Source: Reyranella aquatilis
Lineage (GTDB): Bacteria > Pseudomonadota > Alphaproteobacteria > Reyranellales > Reyranellaceae
Direction: 5' to 3'
DNA length: 64,000 nt
NCBI RefSeq assembly: GCF_020880995.1
Contig: NZ_JAJISD010000001.1
Coordinates: 1,116,001-1,180,000, forward strand
Each line of letters begins with the position of its first letter. Position 1 is the first letter of the stretch. The notes under the pieces are model-generated. The model saw only the letters and a program-made list of their open reading frames with translations. It did not search any database and was not told where the DNA came from. The position numbers were made by a program, and so were the translations under genes. Shown piece by piece: positions 9,105 through 17,437 of the stretch.

Positions 9105-9995
9105 ATGCGCGACCTCAAGGGCTACGGCCGCACGCCACCCGATCCGCAATGGCCCGGCGGCGCCCGGGTCGCCGTCTCCTTCGTGATCAACTTCGAGGAA
9201 GGCGCGGAGATGTCGTTGTCGGCGGGCGACGCCCACAACGAGAAGGTCTACGAGGTCACCGACGAGGTCGTGGGCGTGCCCGACCGGTGCATGGAATCGC
9301 ATTTCGAGTACGGCACCAAGGCAGCCTGGTGGCGCATCGCCGATTCGCTGGAGCGGCTGGGCGTGCCGGCAACGGTGAGCACCTGCGGCCTGGCTGCCGA
9401 ACTGTCGCCCTGGCTGATCCAGGACGCCGTGGCGCGCGGCCATGAAATCTCCTGTCACGGCTGGCGCTGGGAGAAGCATGCCCACATGGAGGAGGCGAAG
9501 GAGCGCGAGATCATCGCCCGCACAGTCAAGGCGCTGACGGACATCGCCGGCACGCGGCCCGTCGGCTGGCACACCCGCTCGACGCCCTCGCCCAACACGC
9601 GCCGGCTGCTGGTCGAGGAAGGCGGCTTCCTCTACGACAGCGACGACTACTCCGACGACCTGCCGTTCCATGTCGAGCTCGCGGGCAAGCGCCACCTGGT
9701 ATTGCCCTACAGCTTCGACACCAACGACATGCACTATCACCAGGGCTTCCACCGCTTCGTGTCGGCCCGCGACTTCGCCGACTACACGAGCGATGCCTTC
9801 GACACACTGTGGGCCGAGGGCGAGAAGTCACCGAAGATGATGTCGATCGGCCTGCACCTGCGCATGATCGGCCGCCCCGGCCGCATCGCCGCCCTCGACC
9901 GCATCGTGTCGCACATGAGGCAGAAGGGCGGCGCCTGGTTTGCCACCCGCCGCCAGATCGCCGAGCACTGGAACGCGCGGTTCAAAGACTCATAG
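9105..9995 (+). CDS. Polysaccharide deacetylase-family protein, PuuE (allantoinase)-like
   Basis: A 296-residue NodB-fold hydrolase. The N-terminal RDLKGYGRTPPDPQWPGGAR pattern and the VINFEEGAE strand closely match the PuuE-type, metal-independent allantoinases that open the allantoin ring. ISCHGWRWE and GWHTRSTPSPNTR are further family landmarks. Start: ATG at 9105; an in-frame GTG at 9096 overlapping the upstream stop is an alternative. Last gene of the transporter operon. Together with the racemase-fold protein it resembles a ureide or cyclic-amide utilisation cassette, but the true substrate is not evident. Confidence 0.82.
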   Translation: MRDLKGYGRTPPDPQWPGGARVAVSFVINFEEGAEMSLSAGDAHNEKVYEVTDEVVGVPDRCMESHFEYGTKAAWWRIADSLERLGVPATVSTCGLAAELSPWLIQDAVARGHEISCHGWRWEKHAHMEEAKEREIIARTVKALTDIAGTRPVGWHTRSTPSPNTRRLLVEEGGFLYDSDDYSDDLPFHVELAGKRHLVLPYSFDTNDMHYHQGFHRFVSARDFADYTSDAFDTLWAEGEKSPKMMSIGLHLRMIGRPGRIAALDRIVSHMRQKGGAWFATRRQIAEHWNARFKDS

Positions 9996-9997
9996 TT

Positions 9998-10074
9998 GGG
10001 AGCGCGCCACTCCAGTGGCGCTCATGATCTTTGCTACACACCGAGAAAGAGCGCCACTGGAGTGGCGCGCTCCC
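9998..10074. repeat. REP-like long inverted repeat, copy 1 (possible bidirectional terminator)
   Basis: Two perfectly complementary 26-nt arms (9998-10023 and 10049-10074) flank a 25-nt loop. Each arm is also a near-palindrome on its own: GCGCCACT, centre CC, AGTGGCGC. It begins 2 bp after the stop of the plus-strand gene and ends 21 bp before the end of the convergent minus-strand gene. A second copy with compensating base changes lies at 34865-34939. The position between converging genes suggests transcription termination or mRNA 3'-end protection. Confidence 0.85.
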
Positions 10075-10095
10075 GGCAACCATCCTTCACGAAAC

Positions 10096-10569
10096 TTAGG
10101 CCTTCACCTTCGGCCGCACGATCTTGATCGTCGAGGTGGAGTGGACGATCAGGCGGCCCTTCTCGTCCTTGAGTTCGCCATCGAGGAAGCCGACCGTCCC
10201 GCCCCAGCGCATCACGCGACCCTCGGCATAGACGATGCCCGGTCCCATCGCCTCGAAGAAGCTGATCTTGAGTTCGAGCGTCGGCACGGCGACGCCGAGC
10301 TTGCCCTTGACGATGGCGGCGTTGGCCATGGCCGTATCGACCATGCCCGTGAGGAAGCCGCCCTGGCAGACGCGTCCCTGCGAGTGGCAGAAGGCCGGCA
10401 CGACCTCGAAGCGGAAGCGCGCATAGCCGCGCGTCGAGTCGATGTCGAGCAGCTCGCCGTTCAGCGTCTTCAACGCCTCGGGCGGGTTTGCGCGCAGGAT
10501 CTCCAGGATCTCCGAATCGTGGACGAAATCCTTGGGGACGTGATGGAAGTCGGGATGGGCTGAACTCAT
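10096..10569 (-). CDS. PaaI-type hotdog-fold thioesterase
   Basis: A 157-residue protein of the hotdog-fold acyl-CoA thioesterase family. The central motif is QGRVCQGGFLTGMVDTAMANAA-like, where the catalytic region usually reads HGGxxxxxxDxAxG; here the histidine is replaced by Cys-Gln (VCQGG). The C-terminal strand carries EGRVMRWGGTVGFLDGEL. The ATG at 10569 was chosen because upstream in-frame sequence lacks protein-like character. Probably hydrolyses an acyl-CoA; substrate not evident. Monocistronic, converging on the PuuE-like gene. Confidence 0.82.
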   Translation of the reverse strand: MSSAHPDFHHVPKDFVHDSEILEILRANPPEALKTLNGELLDIDSTRGYARFRFEVVPAFCHSQGRVCQGGFLTGMVDTAMANAAIVKGKLGVAVPTLELKISFFEAMGPGIVYAEGRVMRWGGTVGFLDGELKDEKGRLIVHSTSTIKIVRPKVKA

Positions 10570-10724
10570 GGCCGGCGGACTATACCGAACGCACCGGCGC
10601 CCGCACCTTCCGCCTTGGACCGATCCGGGCTCATGTTTCGGCCGTCGAAAGTACCAGCGGCGACTGCGGCCTACGTGCGGTACAACGCCTGCCCCACTAC
10701 GGCCCAAACGAATTGCCGAAGGAA

Positions 10725-11762
10725 ATGAGCTTCAAGGTCCACATCGCCTCCGCCGGCCGCACGATCGATGTGCCGCCGCGCACAACCATCCTGGACGCCG
10801 CGCTCGACGCCGGCATCGCCTTTCCGTTCGGCTGCCAGTCCGGCAACTGCGGCGCCTGCAAATCGCGCCTCGTGAAGGGCGAGGTGACGATGCGGGGCTA
10901 TTCGGACTTCGCGCTTTCGGATGACGAGAAGGCGAGCGGCCTGATTCTCGCCTGTCGCGCCGTGCCCGGGGCTGACAGCGAAGTCGCCTGGCTGGAGGAG
11001 GACGACCTGATCGTCCATCCGCGCCGCATCCTCGCCGGCAAGGTCGTCGCCCTCGACGATGCCACGCACGACATCAAGCGCATCCGGCTCGCGATCGCCT
11101 CGGGCGGTCCCTTCGATTTCTCGGCCGGCCAGTTTGCCTCGGTGACGTTCGAGGGTTGTCCGCCGCGCGACTATTCGATGGCCAACGTGCCGGGCGACCC
11201 GGTCCTCGAGTTCCACGTCCGCCGGACCGCGGGCGGCGCGACCAGCGCGCATGTCTGGGAGAGGTTGAAGGTCGGCGATGGCGTGCGCGTGGAGGGCCCG
11301 TTCGGCGCGTCCTACCTGCGCGAGAGCCATCGCGGCCCGATCATCGCCGTGGCGGGCGGCTCCGGTATGGCGCCGATCAAGTCGATCGTCGAGCGTGCCC
11401 TGCAGAAGGAGTTGCCGCAGCACATCTACTTCTATTTCGGTGTCCGCAGCGAACGAGACCTCTACCTGCACGACTATTTCGCCGCGCTCGCGGCGAAGCA
11501 CAAGACGCTGCACTTCATGCCCGTCCTCAGCGAAGGCGGTGATTCGCCCCTGCGACAGGGTCTGGTACACGAGGCCGTCGCGCAGGATTTCGACGAGGTC
11601 GATGGCTGCAAGGCCTATCTCGCCGGCCCGCCGGTCATGGTCGAGGCCGCGACGCTGATGCTGGAGCAGCGCGGCATGCGCCGCGCCGACATACACGCGG
11701 ATGCCTTCTATACGGCAGCCGAAATGGCGACTGCCGGGAAGAAGACCGGAGCGGACCTGTGA
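10725..11762 (+). CDS. NAD(P)H:ferredoxin-type reductase with N-terminal 2Fe-2S domain
   Basis: An electron-transfer flavoprotein of 345 residues. Residues 1-90 are a plant-type ferredoxin with cluster ligands Cys37, Cys42, Cys45 and Cys77. Residues 100-200 are a flavin domain with RDYSMAN (148-154). A pyridine-nucleotide domain follows with GGSGMAP (211-217) and a YLAGPP-type C-terminal motif. The layout is that of phenol-hydroxylase or CDP-6-deoxyglucoseen reductases, which pass electrons from NAD(P)H to an oxygenase or similar partner. No partner oxygenase is in this operon. AAGGA lies very close to the ATG. The next gene overlaps its stop (GTGA). Confidence 0.9.
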   Translation: MSFKVHIASAGRTIDVPPRTTILDAALDAGIAFPFGCQSGNCGACKSRLVKGEVTMRGYSDFALSDDEKASGLILACRAVPGADSEVAWLEEDDLIVHPRRILAGKVVALDDATHDIKRIRLAIASGGPFDFSAGQFASVTFEGCPPRDYSMANVPGDPVLEFHVRRTAGGATSAHVWERLKVGDGVRVEGPFGASYLRESHRGPIIAVAGGSGMAPIKSIVERALQKELPQHIYFYFGVRSERDLYLHDYFAALAAKHKTLHFMPVLSEGGDSPLRQGLVHEAVAQDFDEVDGCKAYLAGPPVMVEAATLMLEQRGMRRADIHADAFYTAAEMATAGKKTGADL

Positions 11763-12577
11763 GCGATCTGCTGCCGGGAAGAGTGGCCATCGTCACCGGC
11801 GCGGGCCGGGGCATCGGTCGCGCCATCGCGGAGTCGCTGGTGGCGGAAGGCGCTCGGGTCGTCGTGGCCGACAATGGCACCTCGATCTCGGGCGCCGGCA
11901 GCGATCCCGAGGTGGCGCGCGCGGCCGCCCGGGAACTGAACGACAAGGCGGGCGGTACGAGCGCTCTCGCCTTCACCGAGAGCGTCGCCTCGCCCGGCGT
12001 GGCCCGCCAGCTGGTCGACCTCGCGGTCAGGACGTTCGGCGGCATCGACATCGTCGTGAACAACGCCGCGATCCGGCGCGATGCCCCTGTATTCGACGCC
12101 GATCCGGCCGATTGGGACGCGGTGATCCGCACCAATCTTTCTGCCGCCTTCCATCTGACCAGCACCGCTTCGGGCGTGATGCGCAACCGGGGCAAGGCAG
12201 GCCGCATCGTCAACATCGTCTCGTCGGTGGGCCTTTCCGGCGCTCCCGGCCACGCTGCCTATGCCAGCGCCAAGGCAGGCCTGCTCGCGCTGACGCGCGT
12301 TACGGCGATGGACCTCGCCGACGAGGAGATCACGGCCAACGCGGTGTTGCCGCTCGCGGGCAGCCAGCCTGCCGACGTCGCCAGCCTGGTGACGGCGCTC
12401 TGCCTGCCGGCGGGCGGGCCCATTACCGGCCGGTTGCTGGGCGTGCGCGGTCGCGAGGTCTTCCTGTTCGGGGAGCCGCAGCCGGTCGCAAGCTTCGACG
12501 CAGGCGAACCCGGCAGGCTCGTGGGCGACATCGCCGGAAGACTCGGCGGTCAGGTTGCCTCCCCGTTCGTCTTTTGA
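11759..12577 (+). CDS. Short-chain dehydrogenase/reductase
   Basis: A 272-residue Rossmann-fold oxidoreductase. The NAD(P)-binding motif is TGAGRGIG, the structural motif NNAA is present, and the catalytic set is IVSSVG followed by YASAK. The insert DNGTSISGAGSDP after strand 2 is typical of SDRs related to multifunctional beta-oxidation enzymes. The C-terminal about 70 residues diverge from a minimal SDR. It starts with GTG at 11759, overlapping the reductase stop, so it is translationally coupled. Substrate unknown. Confidence 0.88.
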   Translation: MSDLLPGRVAIVTGAGRGIGRAIAESLVAEGARVVVADNGTSISGAGSDPEVARAAARELNDKAGGTSALAFTESVASPGVARQLVDLAVRTFGGIDIVVNNAAIRRDAPVFDADPADWDAVIRTNLSAAFHLTSTASGVMRNRGKAGRIVNIVSSVGLSGAPGHAAYASAKAGLLALTRVTAMDLADEEITANAVLPLAGSQPADVASLVTALCLPAGGPITGRLLGVRGREVFLFGEPQPVASFDAGEPGRLVGDIAGRLGGQVASPFVF

Positions 12578-12591
12578 AGGAGAGGCCCCCG

Positions 12592-13437
12592 ATGAGTTCC
12601 TACGCCGCGCCACCCCGCACCGTCGGTCGACTGAAGCGCCCGTTCGGAAATCTCTACTACGAGATCTCGGGCAGCGGGCCGGCCCTGCTCTTCGCTCATG
12701 GCCTGGGCGGCAATCACCTGAGCTGGTGGCAGCAGGTGGCGCACTTCGCGCCCCACTACACCTGCGTCGCCTTCGCTCATCGGGGCTTTGCGCCGTCCGA
12801 TCCGGTGCCATCGGGCGTCGATCCCGCGGACTATGCCGGCGACCTCACGGCCCTGATCGATCATCTCGGATTTGCCGACGTCCGCCTCGTCGCGCAGTCG
12901 ATGGGCGGCTGGACCATGCTGGAATACGCGCTCGCGCATCAGGATCGCGTGAAGGCGCTGGTGATGAGTTCGACCTCCGGCACCATCGACCGGCGCGGTG
13001 CCGATCCGTCGGGCGGCAGTGCCTACGATGCCTGGCTGGCGAAAGCCGAGGCGGCGATCGGAGACGGCGTGGCGCGCGGCATCCACCCCGCGATGGGCGA
13101 GCGCGCGGCCAGGCGCTTTCCCGACCTGCATCTTCTCTATCGCAGCATCGACGAGATGGCGGGGGCGCTCGACAAGGAGAAGCTGCGCGCCGGCCTGCGC
13201 CGCACCGCGACGCGCACCCTGGCCGAGTTCAAGACGTTCCGCGTGCCGACGCTTCTGATCGCGGGCGGCGAAGACGTCGTCTTCCCGCCCTTCCTGGCAA
13301 GCGCCATCGCGGCAAGCCTGCCCTGCGGCGAAGCCGAGACCCTTCCCGATGCCGGCCACTCGCCCTATTTCGAGCAGGCCGCTAGATTCAATACGCTGGT
13401 CGACGCGTTCCTCGCGCGACAGCGCCAGGAGGTTTAA
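12592..13437 (+). CDS. Alpha/beta-fold hydrolase
   Basis: A 281-residue hydrolase. The oxyanion-hole segment is FAHGLGGNHLSWW, the nucleophile elbow AQSMGG places the catalytic serine at 103, and the terminal histidine is in DAGHSPYFEQ. It could act on an ester, lactone or C-C bond; nothing in the sequence fixes the substrate. AAGGAGA 8 nt before the ATG supports the start at 12592. Third gene of the five-gene operon; its last codons carry the Shine-Dalgarno of the next gene. Confidence 0.88.
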   Translation: MSSYAAPPRTVGRLKRPFGNLYYEISGSGPALLFAHGLGGNHLSWWQQVAHFAPHYTCVAFAHRGFAPSDPVPSGVDPADYAGDLTALIDHLGFADVRLVAQSMGGWTMLEYALAHQDRVKALVMSSTSGTIDRRGADPSGGSAYDAWLAKAEAAIGDGVARGIHPAMGERAARRFPDLHLLYRSIDEMAGALDKEKLRAGLRRTATRTLAEFKTFRVPTLLIAGGEDVVFPPFLASAIAASLPCGEAETLPDAGHSPYFEQAARFNTLVDAFLARQRQEV

Positions 13438-14973
13438 TTGTCCCAGGACAATCCGCGTATCGCCGTTCTCGGCTTCGCCATCGAGTGCAACCGGTTCTCG
13501 CCGGTGACGACGGCGGAGGATTTCGAACACGATGTCGACATCCGCGGCAATCGCATCGTGAGCGAGGCCCGCTCGGGCAAATCGATCACCATGCCGGATC
13601 TGCCGGGCTTCTTCGACGAGATGGATCGCACCGGCAACTGGACGCCGGTTCCCCTGCGGGTCTCGCTGGCCCAGCCCGGCGGCCCGGTCGAGGAGCAGTT
13701 CTTCAAGGCCTATCTCGCCGAGATCGAGGCCGGCCTGAAGTCGGTGCTGCCGGTCGATGCGATCTTCGTCTCCTGCCACGGCGCGGCGCTCGCCCAGGGC
13801 ACCGACGATCCCGATGGCGACCTGTTCGAGATCCTGCGCCGCGTCGCGGGCCCCGACGTGCCCATCGTGTCGGTGTTCGACCTGCACGCCAACGTCTCGC
13901 GCCGCATGATCGACAATCTCAGCGTCTTCGTGGGCTATCTCGAGAACCCGCACGTCGACATCTACGAGCGCGGCGTCGAGGCGGCCACGCACATGCGCGA
14001 GCTGCTGGCGGGCACGCGCACGGCGATCGAGATGGTGAAGCTGCCGCTGGTCCCGCCGCAGATTTCGCTGCTGACGGCAAAGGGCCCCTACGCGGACCTC
14101 ATCCGCTACGGCCAGACCAAGGTGGGTGGCGACATCCTCAACGTCTCCGTGATGGCGGGCTTCGCCTACAGCGACAGCCCCAAGAACGGTCTGACCGCCG
14201 TCGTCACGGCGCGCAACGGCAACCGCAAGGCCGCCGCCAACCTCGCCCTCGACATCGCCCAACGGGCCTGGGGCATGCGGGAACGCTTCAAGCGCGAGAT
14301 GATGACCCTGGCCGACGCCGTGCAACTCGCCGGTTCGGTCGGCCGCGACAAGCGGCGCAAGCCCATCATCCTGGCCGACGTCGCCGACAATCCCGGTGGT
14401 GGCGGTCGCGGCAACACGACCTACCTGCTGCGCGCCCTCAAGGGCGCCAAGGTCCAGGGCGTCATCTTCGGTGTCTTCAACGACGCCGCGCTTGCCGCGA
14501 AGGCGCACGCGCTGGGCGAAGGCGCGATCTTCAACGCCTCCTTCAACACGCAGGAGCACCAGGAGTTCTCCCTGCCGTTCGACTGCGAGGCCAAGGTCGT
14601 GAAACTGTCGGACGGTCAGTATGTCGGCCGGCGCGGGGTCCTCCGCAACGTTTCTGCCGACATGGGTCCCTCGGCCCTGCTCGATCTCGGCGGCATTCTC
14701 GTCGTGGTCATCAGTATCCGCTGCCAGTGCATGGACCCGCGCCAGTTCGAGATGTTCGGCCTGGACATCGCACAGGCGCGAACCGTCGTCGTGAAGAGCC
14801 GCGGCCATTTCCGCGGCGGCTTCGACGAGTTCTTCAAGCCGGAACAGATCTACGAAGTGGATTGCCCGGGCCTGACCTCGCCGGTGCTGGCGAACTTCAC
14901 CTGGACCAAGTTGCCGAGACCCGTCTACCCGCTCGACGAAGAAACGACCTGGAACCCACCCGCCATCGGCTAA
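13438..14973 (+). CDS. M81-family (MlrC / microcystinase C-like) protein
   Basis: A 511-residue predicted metallopeptidase of the MlrC family. The founder cleaves linear microcystin peptides; most relatives have unknown substrates. Metal-site regions seen are VSCHGAA (His114) and FDLHANVS (Asp148, His150). The C-terminal domain is the DUF1485/MlrC C-terminal type. The start is a TTG directly after the preceding stop (TAATTG), supported by a full AGGAGGT 4 nt upstream; no nearby ATG fits. Co-transcribed with a family-5 oligopeptide-type receptor, consistent with uptake and hydrolysis of a peptide-like or amide compound. Confidence 0.88.
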   Translation: MSQDNPRIAVLGFAIECNRFSPVTTAEDFEHDVDIRGNRIVSEARSGKSITMPDLPGFFDEMDRTGNWTPVPLRVSLAQPGGPVEEQFFKAYLAEIEAGLKSVLPVDAIFVSCHGAALAQGTDDPDGDLFEILRRVAGPDVPIVSVFDLHANVSRRMIDNLSVFVGYLENPHVDIYERGVEAATHMRELLAGTRTAIEMVKLPLVPPQISLLTAKGPYADLIRYGQTKVGGDILNVSVMAGFAYSDSPKNGLTAVVTARNGNRKAAANLALDIAQRAWGMRERFKREMMTLADAVQLAGSVGRDKRRKPIILADVADNPGGGGRGNTTYLLRALKGAKVQGVIFGVFNDAALAAKAHALGEGAIFNASFNTQEHQEFSLPFDCEAKVVKLSDGQYVGRRGVLRNVSADMGPSALLDLGGILVVVISIRCQCMDPRQFEMFGLDIAQARTVVVKSRGHFRGGFDEFFKPEQIYEVDCPGLTSPVLANFTWTKLPRPVYPLDEETTWNPPAIG

Positions 14974-14983
14974 GGAGATCGCA

Positions 14984-16549
14984 ATGCTGCGTCGTGCCCT
15001 GTTTGCCGCCATCGCACTGGTCGCGGCAGCGCCTGCCTCCGCGCAACCGAGCAAGACCCTGAAGGCGGTCATGCACTCGGACCTCAAGATCATCGATCCC
15101 GTCTGGACGACCGCCTACATCGTCCGCAACCACGGCTACCTGATCTACGACACCCTGTTTGCCTTCGATGCCAAGCTCGAGCCGCGGCCGCAGATGGTCG
15201 AGAGCTGGACCGTCAGCGACGACCAGCTGACCTGGACGTTCAAGCTGCGGGAAGGCCTGAAGTGGCATGACGGCCAGCCGGTCACGACGGCGGACGTTCT
15301 GCCCTCGATCAAGCGATTCACCGACAAGGACACGCTGGGCGGGCTGCTGGGAAAGCAGACGCAGGAGATGAAGGCGATCGACGACCGGACCTTCCAGATC
15401 GTCCTGAAGCAGCCCTACGGCATGATGCTGAAGACGCTTGCGAAACCATCGTCCGTACCGCTTTTCATCATGCCCAAACGGGTCGCCGAGACGCCGGTCT
15501 CGCAGCAGATCTCCGACACGACGGGCTCGGGGCCGTTCATCTTCAAGAAGGACGAATGGAAGCCCGGCGAGAAGGTCGTCTATCTGCGCAATCCCGACTA
15601 CAGGCCGCGCGCCGAACCGCCGTCGGGTCTTGCCGGCGGCAAGGTCGCCAAGGTCGACCGGGTCGAATGGGTTTCCATCCCCGACACCCAGACCGCGATC
15701 AATGCCCTGCAGCAGGGCGAGATCGACATGATCGAGCAGCCCTCGCACGACCTGCTGCCGGTCATCGAGAAGGACAAGAACGTCGAGATCATCATCCCCG
15801 ACCAGCTCGGATCGACCTACATCCTGCGCTTCAACTGGAAGCAACCGCCGTTCAACGACGTGCGCTACCGGCGCGCCGCGATGATCGCGTTCAACCAGAA
15901 GGACTTCCTGCAGGCCGTCATCGGTGATCCGCGCTACTACAAGATCTGCAAGGCGATGTTCAGCTGCGGCGGGCCGCTGGAGAATTCGGCCGGCACGGAC
16001 GGCATCCTGGAATCGCGTTTCGAGGAATCGAGGAAGATCCTGAAGGAGGCCGGCTACGACGGCACGCCGATCGTGCTGCTGCAATCGACCGACCTGGCCG
16101 TGCTCACCAACCTCGCGCCGGTCGCCAAGACGCTGCTGGAGCGCGGCGGCTTCAAGGTCGACATGCAGTCGATGGACTGGCAGACGCTGGTCGCCCGGCG
16201 CGCCAAGAAGGATCCGGTCGCGCAGGGCGGATGGAACATCGCCATGACCGCGGCCGCCGCGGTGCTGCTGATCGACCCGGTCAACAACCACTATGCCGAG
16301 GCAAGCGGCGATCGCGCCCAGTTCGGCTGGCCGCTCGACGAGGAAATCGAGCGGCTGCGCGTGGCCTTCGTCGGCGAAGGCGACCCGAAGAAGCAGTTGC
16401 AGATCGCGGAGCAGGTCCAGAAGCGCATCCTCGAGCAGGGCGTCACCGTCCCGCTCGGCCAGTTCCTTCAGCCGATGGCGCGGCGCAAGGGCGTGACGGG
16501 CAACATCGAATCGCCCATCACCGTCTTCTGGAACGTCGAGAAGAAGTAA
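14984..16549 (+). CDS. ABC transporter substrate-binding protein, family 5 (DppA/OppA-like)
   Basis: A 521-residue exported receptor. An N-terminal signal peptide (MLRRALFAAIALVAAAPASA, cut near AQP) is followed by a bi-lobed solute-binding domain with LREGLKWHDGQPVTTADV, a family-5 signature. These bind peptides, opines, nickel complexes or sugars. AAGGAG precedes the ATG. No permease or ATPase genes of the Dpp/Opp type are in the window, so it must work with a transporter encoded elsewhere. Its place at the end of the MlrC operon ties its ligand to that pathway. Confidence 0.92.
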   Translation: MLRRALFAAIALVAAAPASAQPSKTLKAVMHSDLKIIDPVWTTAYIVRNHGYLIYDTLFAFDAKLEPRPQMVESWTVSDDQLTWTFKLREGLKWHDGQPVTTADVLPSIKRFTDKDTLGGLLGKQTQEMKAIDDRTFQIVLKQPYGMMLKTLAKPSSVPLFIMPKRVAETPVSQQISDTTGSGPFIFKKDEWKPGEKVVYLRNPDYRPRAEPPSGLAGGKVAKVDRVEWVSIPDTQTAINALQQGEIDMIEQPSHDLLPVIEKDKNVEIIIPDQLGSTYILRFNWKQPPFNDVRYRRAAMIAFNQKDFLQAVIGDPRYYKICKAMFSCGGPLENSAGTDGILESRFEESRKILKEAGYDGTPIVLLQSTDLAVLTNLAPVAKTLLERGGFKVDMQSMDWQTLVARRAKKDPVAQGGWNIAMTAAAAVLLIDPVNNHYAEASGDRAQFGWPLDEEIERLRVAFVGEGDPKKQLQIAEQVQKRILEQGVTVPLGQFLQPMARRKGVTGNIESPITVFWNVEKK

Positions 16550-16555
16550 ACAGTC

Positions 16556-17437
16556 CTACCGGTCGGGCAGCGGGATGAACTCGGGATCCCCTGCCACCAT
16601 GGCGAAGCGCTTCTCGCGCCAGTCCTCCTTGGCCTTCTCGATCCGCTCCTTGCTGGAGGAGACGAAGTTCCACCAGATGTGGCGCGGACCGTCGATCGTC
16701 GCGCCACCCAGCAGCATGGCCTTGGCGCCGTCCGGCCCGGCCAGCGCTTCCACCGTCTGGCCGGGCGCCAGCACCGCGAGGTCGCCCACGCCAAGCTGGC
16801 TCTCGCCCACGACGATCATGCCTTCGGCGACATAGATTGCCCGCTCCTCGTGGTCGGGCGTTACGGCCAGGGCGGCGCCGGCCGTCATCTCCACACCGAC
16901 ATAGAAGATCGGCGAGAAGTGGCTGGTGGGCGCGGTCCGGCCCGCATAGGTGCCGACGATCAGGCGCAGGTCAGCGCCGCCTTCGCTCCACGCCGGCAGA
17001 CGCGCCTTCTCGACATGCTCGAAGGCCGGGGCGGTCTCCTCATGGGTCTTCGGAAGCGCCACCCAGGTCTGGACGCCATGCATCCGGAAGCCGGTGGCGC
17101 GCATCTCCGGTTCCGTCCGCTCGCTGTGGACGATGCCGCTGCCGGCGGTCATCCAGTTGACGTCGCCCGGCCGGATCGCCTGGGAATAGCCCAGGCTGTC
17201 GCGATGGTAGATTCCGCCGTCGAAGAGGTAGGTCACCGTCGCCAGGCCGATATGCGGATGGGGCCGCACCTCCATACCGCCGCCGGGCGGCACGTCCATG
17301 GGACCGAAATGGTCGAGGAAGATGAAGGGTCCGACCGTGCGGCGCTTGACGCTGGGCAGCACGCGGCGGACGGCGAAGCCTCCCCCCAGATCATGAGCCC
17401 GCCCCTGGACCAGTAGCTCGATCGGATCGGCCATCAT
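16556..17437 (-). CDS. Pirin family protein
   Basis: A 293-residue bicupin. The metal ligands of pirin are intact: HPHIG (His60, His62) and VHSER (His104, Glu106). Pirins bind Fe or Cu, and some act as quercetin dioxygenases or redox-sensitive regulators; the role here is not known. Two consecutive ATG codons mark the start; AGAGGGAGA lies 3-6 nt upstream. It converges on the receptor gene with only 6 bp between stops, and no terminator is visible there. Confidence 0.9.
   Translation of the reverse strand: MMADPIELLVQGRAHDLGGGFAVRRVLPSVKRRTVGPFIFLDHFGPMDVPPGGGMEVRPHPHIGLATVTYLFDGGIYHRDSLGYSQAIRPGDVNWMTAGSGIVHSERTEPEMRATGFRMHGVQTWVALPKTHEETAPAFEHVEKARLPAWSEGGADLRLIVGTYAGRTAPTSHFSPIFYVGVEMTAGAALAVTPDHEERAIYVAEGMIVVGESQLGVGDLAVLAPGQTVEALAGPDGAKAMLLGGATIDGPRHIWWNFVSSSKERIEKAKEDWREKRFAMVAGDPEFIPLPDR

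Noticed and set aside
12550-15093. An 847-codon minus-strand open frame
   Set aside because: Antisense to the alpha/beta hydrolase and MlrC-like genes; composition is typical of mirror frames and no motif is seen.
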